Of a stretch of 64,000 bases of DNA, positions 56,263-64,000 are shown in pieces. The stretch's first letter is position 1. Each line of letters starts with the position of its first letter. Both the position numbers and the translations under genes were made by a program. The notes under the pieces are model-generated. The model was not told where the DNA came from and did not search any database. It saw only the letters and a list, made by a program, of their open reading frames with translations. Origin of the DNA: Caprella mutica. Its lineage: Eukaryota > Arthropoda > Malacostraca > Amphipoda > Caprellidae. Location: contig CANNZV010001175.1 of NCBI GenBank assembly GCA_947561585.1, positions 124,024 through 188,023 on the forward strand. The letters run 5' to 3'.

Positions 56263-59200
56263 TTTCTAGCTCTGTCTTTTAATAATCTGTGTATTCTAGT
56301 TATGTGTTCTTTTTTCTTCGTTCTATCTTTTTCTGGTTCTGTGTAATCTTCTTCTTGGTCTGTTTTTTTCGATGTTATCTGTTCTTTTTTCTTGATATAT
56401 ATATATATTTTGTCTTTTTTTCTGTGTTTTCTTGTTCTGTAGGATGATGTCACTAATCTATATCGTGTAGCATATGAATATTCTTTGCCCTATACTAGCC
56501 GTAAAGGCTACCTGGACTGGGCTTCAGAAACTTAAAACTTTGCATTAACTTTTTTTAAGTGAACCATTGTTGTAAAGTTAGTATCCTTTTCTTTTATGTT
56601 TTGAATGTATGTGTTATGTATTATGTATCCTCTGTAAAAAAAAATTTTTATAAGTTTCTGAATAAAGTTTATTGTTATTATTATTATTATTAACTATATT
56701 AGATCTAGTAATAAGAAACATTAATTTCTCTATAAATGATTACTTCTTGAATCCAATAGTTTTTGGTTGCAAAAAAGCTACTCTATGCCAGTATTGTAGC
56801 ACTTAATGTTGGGAGCAGTTAAGTTTCAAACAGCTCTCTGTTGGCATTGTCTCCTGATTGGTTGAAGATCTCTTGCATTTTATTCGGATAGCGCTTATTC
56901 TGTTCACCAATTATTGCAGGTACGCTGTTAGATGTAGCCTTCCTGATGGTATAAAATTATATTTCTTACATATTATTTTTTCATTTCATAATAAAAAAAC
57001 TGAAAGGCTTAAATTTAATGTTTTGTACGTTTGAAACATAAATTAAGTTACTTAATGATTTTTTAAGCTCGTAAAATTAATCGATATTTATGTATCTCAA
57101 CCAATTGTATGATTGACAGTTTATTACCATCTTGATGATTATAAACTCAAAGTATATAGATGTGATTCTCAGTATCAAATCAATATTGAATAACAACGTT
57201 TTAAGTGCATTTGGGGGTATTTTATATCCTATGTTAAAATGCATAGTTTTAATTTTAATTCTTCAAATTATTGAAATACCACACATACCAGGCGACTAAC
57301 ATTTTGTTTTTATGTGTATGACGTCCAGTCCACTGTTAATACATACATATTGACGGACTCACAGTATAAAGAATCAGGGTACAGGAACATAAACGGGTAT
57401 AGTACCTAGTAGAAGACACAAAAATTTGACGTCACCGCAACAACACATTCCTTGTTTGTGACCTAGCGGCTCATAATTCCTCGTATTTGCATGTTAATAT
57501 CGAGAAGTTTAAAGTCATTTTGTAAGGTTTTCGTGCAAAAGAAAAGCGAAAATGGCGATTGAATCTCAAAGTTGAATATATAGATAATATTCAGGTGTTT
57601 TTTTATTGTTCATTTCTTTAACTTATCTATAAAAAATAGGGTCTTAAACATATGCTACCTATGAGCCTAAAATAGTGCTAGTTAACTGCTAAATTGTTGC
57701 TCCTATGAATAACGATTAAGGAAAAAAATAATGGAAATACAATTTAACCAATGCCTAGTTAGTAATTGATAAGAAAAAAATTCAATTTAGAAGTGACTAA
57801 GTTTAAGTAGGTTTTCCCAAATTTCAAAGTGTGGCCAGAGTCGCCATTTCCAGTCACCCGGTGGTCACGTTAAACTAGATTCGATCAGCTGATTACCATA
57901 CCCTATGTTACTGTATCCTGTATAGAATATAGTAGTGGTAATTGAGACGGTTAGTGTAGTTGACGTCATCACAGCAACACTCTAAAATTAAATTTAAGGC
58001 AATCCAAGAGTGTTTAATTATAAAAAAATATTTATTTATAGCCAATATAAGAAAAGAGTAATGGTGCATTCAGGTACTAAGACTACTTGGCCCTAATTTT
58101 CGTTTAAGTCTGTTGTCTTAATGACGTCACGATAACAAGTCGCTCTATTGTCACTACTACGTATGCAGCAGTGGACTGAAAAACAGACTTAATAATGTAG
58201 CTGATAGACGTTGTTATAGTTCCAGTACTATAACTTCCTTGACACATACGAACCTATAAATGAAGCCTTGATAGAATGTTGTTCAAAAATATTATCCGTC
58301 AATAATTTATGATCATAATCAATATATGAAATTTTTGATTAGAATATAATCTTTGATGAGTTAATAATCTTCCGTTGGCAAATTTATTACCAAGCTTATC
58401 AAGCAAATTCTGACTTGCATTATATGAGTAAGTTTCTATCTGGGCACATTTGTACAACTCAGTTTGTTTCTAACTCTCCTCTATTTAGTTTCTGAATATT
58501 GTGTCTAAACATCATCTTCTTCAAATTTAATGTATCTTATCATTGATTATGTTCTCACTAAATATGTCGCACATCTAAACCCGCCAAGTGTTACAGTTAA
58601 CTGATTATAGTGAAACATTCACCCTAATCCAGTATTTTCACCTTAAATACTAGAGAGATATACTAGGGTCACATAGGTAAATTGCGGCTCTTTAATTTTC
58701 AATTGCGGCCCTCTCAAGCGAGTCTCTAAAACATTTTGAACAGAAACTACATTGAAATGTTGCATAGCTATCGAAAGAAGCGCAGTGCATGCTAAAATTT
58801 ATTAATTTAAATTTTTAACGGGAATTTTGAAGCTATGATGTTTCTTTTGTTAGAGGCCGCAGTTAGTTAGCGTGCCGCAATTTACCTGCTTGACCCTAGT
58901 CCATATACTTATATTTGAATGAATGTTCATAATAAGAATATCTTACCATTTATCATCTTTGTTTTGTCTAATCCTATGTAATTATGTGAAAAATTAAAAG
59001 TCATAAAGAGACATCTAACAAATCCGTTTAAAATTCTTTTTTTTTTTCATGAGGAATGGTGCACCAGAGCCAGCAGCTAGGTTACAAACAACAAGTATGG
59101 TGGTTTGAAGTATATGAGGATATATTTATTAATTTTTAGTAGATGTTTAACATCTGCTTTGGAATCAAATGCCTCATATCACTAACGGAAATGAAATTAA

Positions 59201-60417
59201 GTACAAGAAACTGGAAAAGGCAGTCAGAGAGGAAAAAGTTCAATAAATAAATTCACCTACCGCCGACAAAGCAACTCCGTGAATGCATTTACTTGTCAAG
59301 GAATTTGACAAAAGGTGTCACAAGCACTGATGTCTGTACCCACTTGATGGAAGAGGAAAATGAAGAAGTGATAGTACCTAAATGAAGTTTTCGAATATAC
59401 CTACCACATAAATCTTAAGATCTCATAGTTAAAAACCATAACCTTATATATATCCTATAAAATTGTCATACTATCTCCAGACAGTTTTTTAATTCGTTGT
59501 TAGAGGAAAAAAAAATCATTTTTTTCTTGTTTTACCCCACATCATAAAACTCAAGTTATCCAATAATGGTTTATCAAGAAAAAAAGAATCCGCATATCAA
59601 ATCGTAAAAACCAAAACCACTCACATTTCCTAATTATATAGCAGTTTTAAGAAAAATATAACGAATAATTGGATTAATAACGATAACTAATGTCAATATA
59701 TCACAAGTTGAAGAACGGCACAGACACATCACAACCGCACAGGAACAAGTCAAAATAGTTAAACGTTTTTTAGTCAATTATCAACCTTCACTTCTTGTTC
59801 GATTAATACTTCAATCAATACCCCAGCAAACATAGTCGTGTCATTTATATTTCTAAACGATACCACTTGCTCTACACTTCCGGTGTAGAAAAAAGAAACA
59901 AATCGATCCCTGTGCATCGTTTAGATAATTTTTTAGATTAGCAATACAACTCTCAAATAGATAAAATAAAATATATAAACGAAATCGTTTTAGTAATGTA
60001 AAATACACCAAATGCGATATAAAAACATATCTAAATTGAAGATATTTGGAAACTGTTTCGATGGATTATTGATACCATTATACTGTATCAATACTCTTTC
60101 TAAATGACGCATGAAAACGAAAGCGTTTTAGTAACGAAATAGACAGCAAATTCGATATCAAATATATATATATTGAAGACACATTTTCCGAAGAAAGTTA
60201 AAGGTCCCCTCCAAGCAAATTTTTTTATTGCTTTAAATCAACGAGGTTAATGTTCCTTATCATTTCACTGCAAACCCCCATAAAATTTGATAACATATTT
60301 TTAATTTTTTTTAAAGATCTTTATAATCCAAACTCTACAAAACCTACTTTACTTCCGACTTTCTAATTTTCAGTCTAAAGAAGGAGAATGTGCACCATTT
60401 TTTTTGATTGTCAACTA

Positions 60418-63230
60418 CACACAGAGAAATCGAAGCATATTTTAAAGAAAAACTATCTTCTTTAATTTATTTTCTTTGGTTGAAAGTGTTACTAGAGCTT
60501 TAGATTAAAGAAAGTAGCTTTCTTTGGATGCATTTTGATGCATATTTCTTTCCTATTAACCTTTTATTTCTTTCTCTTAAATCTTTTCACTGATGAGTCG
60601 AATATTTCTTTGTTACAAATCTGTTCTGTTATTGTCTCAAATCGAAATATTGCTTTGAAATTTTCGCGGGCTTTTCTGAAGTGAGCGTCATATCATTAAG
60701 TTCTTTGAAGTGATCAAGGTAGGTTCTCAGTTAGTTGCTCAGTTATGAATCCTTTCGTATGTAAATTAGATATTTTCATTTATTTATATAATTATACTGA
60801 ATTATTAGTTGACAAAGCATAGTTTTTAGAACTTGGTCAGCATTTTTCCTTTAATTATAAATGTTAATACTGGTAACTAGGTATTCATAGGTTCACAGTG
60901 TCCTGCTACCTATTTACTTGAGAAATTTAAATGCTATTTCATAGGTGACTTCTTCCTTTCATTACCCTTTAGTAATGAACTAGGCTAACGTAAGTTACAA
61001 CTTAACTGAAAATCTATCTCACTGCGCCTGAAATAAGTTAGGTAGGTAGTTTTATATCCCAGCCCTACCTACTCTTATTGTTTATTTACCTAACCTAAGC
61101 TACCTATACCTAATCGCTATTTGTTCTTATTGTAATGTTTACCTTAACTAGCAGTACTATCAATTATTCAATATATTGTATGTAATGACTTAAAGTTTGT
61201 CAACTACCTAACTTAGGCTAAGTAGAGTTCAGTTAAGATTGTGGCTCCAGTGTTTCAAAGTGCCAGTCTGCAAAATATGGAACATTTTTCAAAGAGTTTC
61301 TGAGGTGAACCTAAATAATATCTGAGGGATATTTTAGAACCATTGAAGAATATCTTTAATTGAATCCTATGTTACCATTAATTTTGCTGAAGGAATTTTT
61401 ATATACTCAAAATTTCAGAGAGATAATCAGTAATAATTTTTGAATTTTCATCTGAGAGTAACTATCACAAATTTAAATCACCAAAAGTCATATGGTCACA
61501 TTATTCAGAGCAGGGTAATATATTTCTGAACTTAGTGATAATTTAAAAAATCTGAAATTTCATTATTTTAGCTCCCAAGTTACTTATAAAAAATTAAATT
61601 TTGAATTAAAAATGGGTGGATATGTGTAGAAAGGAAAAAAAAACTATTTACTATTGAATCAATATAAATTAAATTACCTATTGCTCCTACACTTCTACCT
61701 AATAGCTACTTATAAGGCTATTAATGATTTGATAAGATCTAATTTATATTTGAAAATTTGAAGATACCTAATTCTTAGGAATTTCTAAGCCAATCTGTTG
61801 AAACTGGTAAAGTGTTCACAATAGCAGAGATTACTTTTTTTGTGTTTATATGATTAATATTGGAATCATCAGCTCCCAAAATCAAAAATAAATGATAATA
61901 GTTAAATATCACACTGATGCTGATGTAGAGTAGCTCTCCAGATTTATTTATCCTAACCAAATTATTGGCAATTACTTGGCTAGGATTTCTCATACTCTAT
62001 TAGTTGGGGAAATTGTCACAATTGAGATAGTTATATAACTTATATTTCCTCTTAGTCCTCTGCAGAATATGGGATATTTTAAAAACCTCTTTAACAAATA
62101 GTGAAATAATTCATTTGTTTTCAATTTCTTTAAAAATTAATTAGGTTGCCTGAGTCATGAAATTTAATGTTTGATGCAGTAAATGTCTTTAAATTATATG
62201 AAATGAAGTTAACTTTGTTTAAACCTTTAATTTTTATTTTCAGGTGGAACTTCACTGCATTATATCTACAGAAAAAGACTGACCATATTCACACAAGTGG
62301 GAGAAAGTGCACTGAAAGTCTTGAAAAGGATAAAAGTTTCTAAGACGACACAAAAATTTCTGATCAACTGTTCAGGTGTGTTATAGCTACCTATACCTAA
62401 GCCAACTTATTCAATACATTAGGATCTATTATTGTATATGATATATGAAACAGTTAATTTAAAGTGATTTTTTTTCTACAGATGATGAATATCAAGTTCA
62501 TATATTCTGGAGGTATGCTTCACCTATACCTGTAGGAGATCAAGAATAGGGTGAATGTGTGGAGACATACATCTTCTGAATGGGAAGAAGATCTTATGCT
62601 TCTGCTGAGTGTAATTTCATTGCTATATTATTTCAATATATTTCATATAAAACTTCATTTATGTTATTTCTTCCCCAATCTACCTACAAAACTATCTTCA
62701 AAGAAAGAAATATTTATTGTAAAGCATGTAAGTCTTTAGAAAGAAGAACCAGTTTGTTAGTATAAAAGAAATTATTACTTTTTAGTAAATATACATTATA
62801 TTAGAGTGAAAGAAAGCTCTATTATATGTAAAGAATATTTATATTATAAATAAAGATACTAATTCATTGGTTTAAATAAATATTACTTTATATTAAATCT
62901 TTGATGCATTTATACTAAAGAAAGATACATTTATTGCAAAGAAAACATTTATTCTATTCAATGAAAAGTTTTCTTTATGGAGAAGAAATAATATATTTCT
63001 CCTAAACCACTCCTAGATTTGAAATAAATAACTAATTTTATTTGTTACAAAGAAAATTCTAAAATTTAAATCGTATTTTTTATTTGACTCAAAGAAAAGA
63101 AATCTTATATGTGAATAAAAATTTTATTTGTCCCAAAACTAGAACATTTCTTTACCAGAAAGAAAATAATTAATTAATGCATATATAAAGTGACTTTTTT
63201 CTTTGTGAGAAAGAAAAAATTTTCTGTGTG
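60418..63230 (+). mobile_element. 2.8-kb TIR element with TA target, copy B only
   Basis: Ends CACACAGAGAAAT and, inverted, CACACAGAAAATT, flanked by TA (60416-60417 and 63231-63232). Copy A has the empty site 'caactaggtattc' at 45515. Both subterminal regions carry many AAAGAAA or TTTCTTT motifs, a possible transposase-binding array. No transposase frame was found, so it is non-autonomous. The interior has exon-like segments with splice signals. Confidence 0.8.
62244..62512 (+). other. Exon-like segments inside the 2.8-kb element
   Basis: 62244-62375 is preceded by 'tttattttcag' and followed by GTGTGT. It is open and reads LTIFTQVGESALKVLKRIKV plus more, 43 codons, phase 1 in and phase 1 out. 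62482-62512 is preceded by 'ttttttctacag', joins in phase (DDEYQVHIFW) and ends AG|GTATGC. An upstream donor, AAG|GTAGGT, lies near 60718 after a GC-richer patch. No family is recognised. It may be a captured host-gene fragment or part of the element's own transcript. Confidence 0.35.
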
Positions 63231-64000
63231 TAGGTATTCGGTTCAATATATCTATTTATTATTCGTTTAAGGTTTAAATTTGGATAAACTTAATAGAAAC
63301 GTTTATATACTTTTAGAAACGATTAATATCTTTAAAAGAAGGCCAAAAACGCATTGTTTGTTTAAAATTCTAAATATGAAATCAAAACAAAGAGTGTACA
63401 ATCTTATTTCTCAGCGTCAGGTTGGAGATTCGCTCGATTGTTGCTCACAGAGTATTAAAAAACTTTAATAGCAAATAATAAAATATATACTGAACCGAAT
63501 TGTATGCGGTTTGCGGAATAATGATCGTAGACCTTAGTTCTATAATAAACTCATTTTTTACCCGGAGCCTGGAGAGGACCTTTAAAATATTAAGCTGTAT
63601 TTCTTACCCACATCTACTTTGTTGCATTGATTGCAATTTACATTTGGGGACATATCAATTTAATTAATGTTATATATACAAATAAATGGGGAAAAATGAA
63701 GTGATGTGTCTGAGTATCGAACCTTGGCCATGCAGTTCTGGAATTTGGATCGCCATCACTCTGCCAATCTGAAAAGGTTAATATTAAGCAGCAATATGAC
63801 AAGCATGTTTTTAATGTCTATTTCTTTAGAGTCAATTTATATCAGAGACCTAATGAACCACATTTATATTAAGATATTGCATATCAAAAGAAACTCTGTA
63901 CGTGTTATGATTTATATATCTTATGTGAGTTTTAAAGTTATGATTTTTATTCGTGTGTCTGTGGTTTCAGATCGAAGCTAGTTAATATACTGCAATTTTC

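Larger units (their letters stand above)
51504..56691 (+). mobile_element. Full-length non-LTR retrotransposon, apparently intact
   Basis: A 5.2-kb element with a 5' UTR, ORF1, a spacer with its own open frame, ORF2, a 3' UTR with AATAAA (56661-56666) and a (TTA)n tail. AACT flanks it (51500-51503 and 56692-56695), and copy A has the empty site near 41552. No frameshift or stop was seen in ORF1 or ORF2, so it may be active or very recently active. The microsatellite tail and lack of RNase H fit the CR1-like groups; the clade is inference. Confidence 0.9.
47313..64000. repeat. Segmental duplication, copy B (runs off the window)
   Basis: Direct copy of 39294-46287, interrupted by insertions at 49536-51424, 51504-56691 and 60418-63230. 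At each, joining the flanks restores the copy A sequence apart from a short target duplication. The segments are 47313-49535, 51425-51503, 56692-60417 and 63231-64000. The window ends while homology continues. Confidence 0.9.

Overview
This is a window of an AT-rich, repeat-dense animal nuclear genome. The intron-bearing genes, many TA-target DNA transposons, non-LTR retrotransposons and an insect-type SLC46-like transporter suggest an arthropod, perhaps a hemipteran insect. The species is inference; nothing in the window fixes it. There is no operon structure, rRNA or CRISPR.

Layout. 1-11.6 kb: no gene found; three minisatellites (40-bp, 18-bp and 31-bp units) and a DNA transposon remnant with about 240-260 bp inverted repeats. 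11.6-16.5 kb (+): a complete five-exon SLC46-like transporter gene whose phases all join (523 aa), with a palindromic MITE and a foldback-like element in its introns. 16.7-21.3 kb: no gene found. 21.9-29.0 kb (-): the main find, a multi-exon PRDM9-like gene (zinc knuckle, PR/SET domain over three exons, C2H2 array). 29-37 kb: repeats, several elements with inverted arms built from about 15-16 bp units, and a broken copy of the PRDM9-like N-terminal exon. 37.1-38.3 kb: a broken mariner-type (DD37D-like) transposon. 39.3-46.3 kb and 47.3-64.0 kb: two direct copies of a segmental duplication, each carrying a PRDM9-like paralogue (N-terminal exon plus zinc fingers) that has lost the zinc knuckle and SET exons.

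The second duplicate holds three insertions missing from the first: a 5'-truncated LINE, an apparently intact 5.2-kb LINE and a 2.8-kb TIR element carrying exon-like sequence. The first duplicate holds a 246-bp MITE missing from the second. Each copy therefore supplies natural empty sites for the other's elements.

How the parts relate. The three zinc-finger loci and the 36-kb fragment are one family. The two SET-less copies are best explained by one deletion of about 5 kb running from the last intron into a dispersed repeat in the intron after the N-terminal exon, followed by a shared nonsense mutation and then the tandem duplication. All exon structures were read by eye from splice signals, phase and protein similarity; no search or RNA evidence was available.
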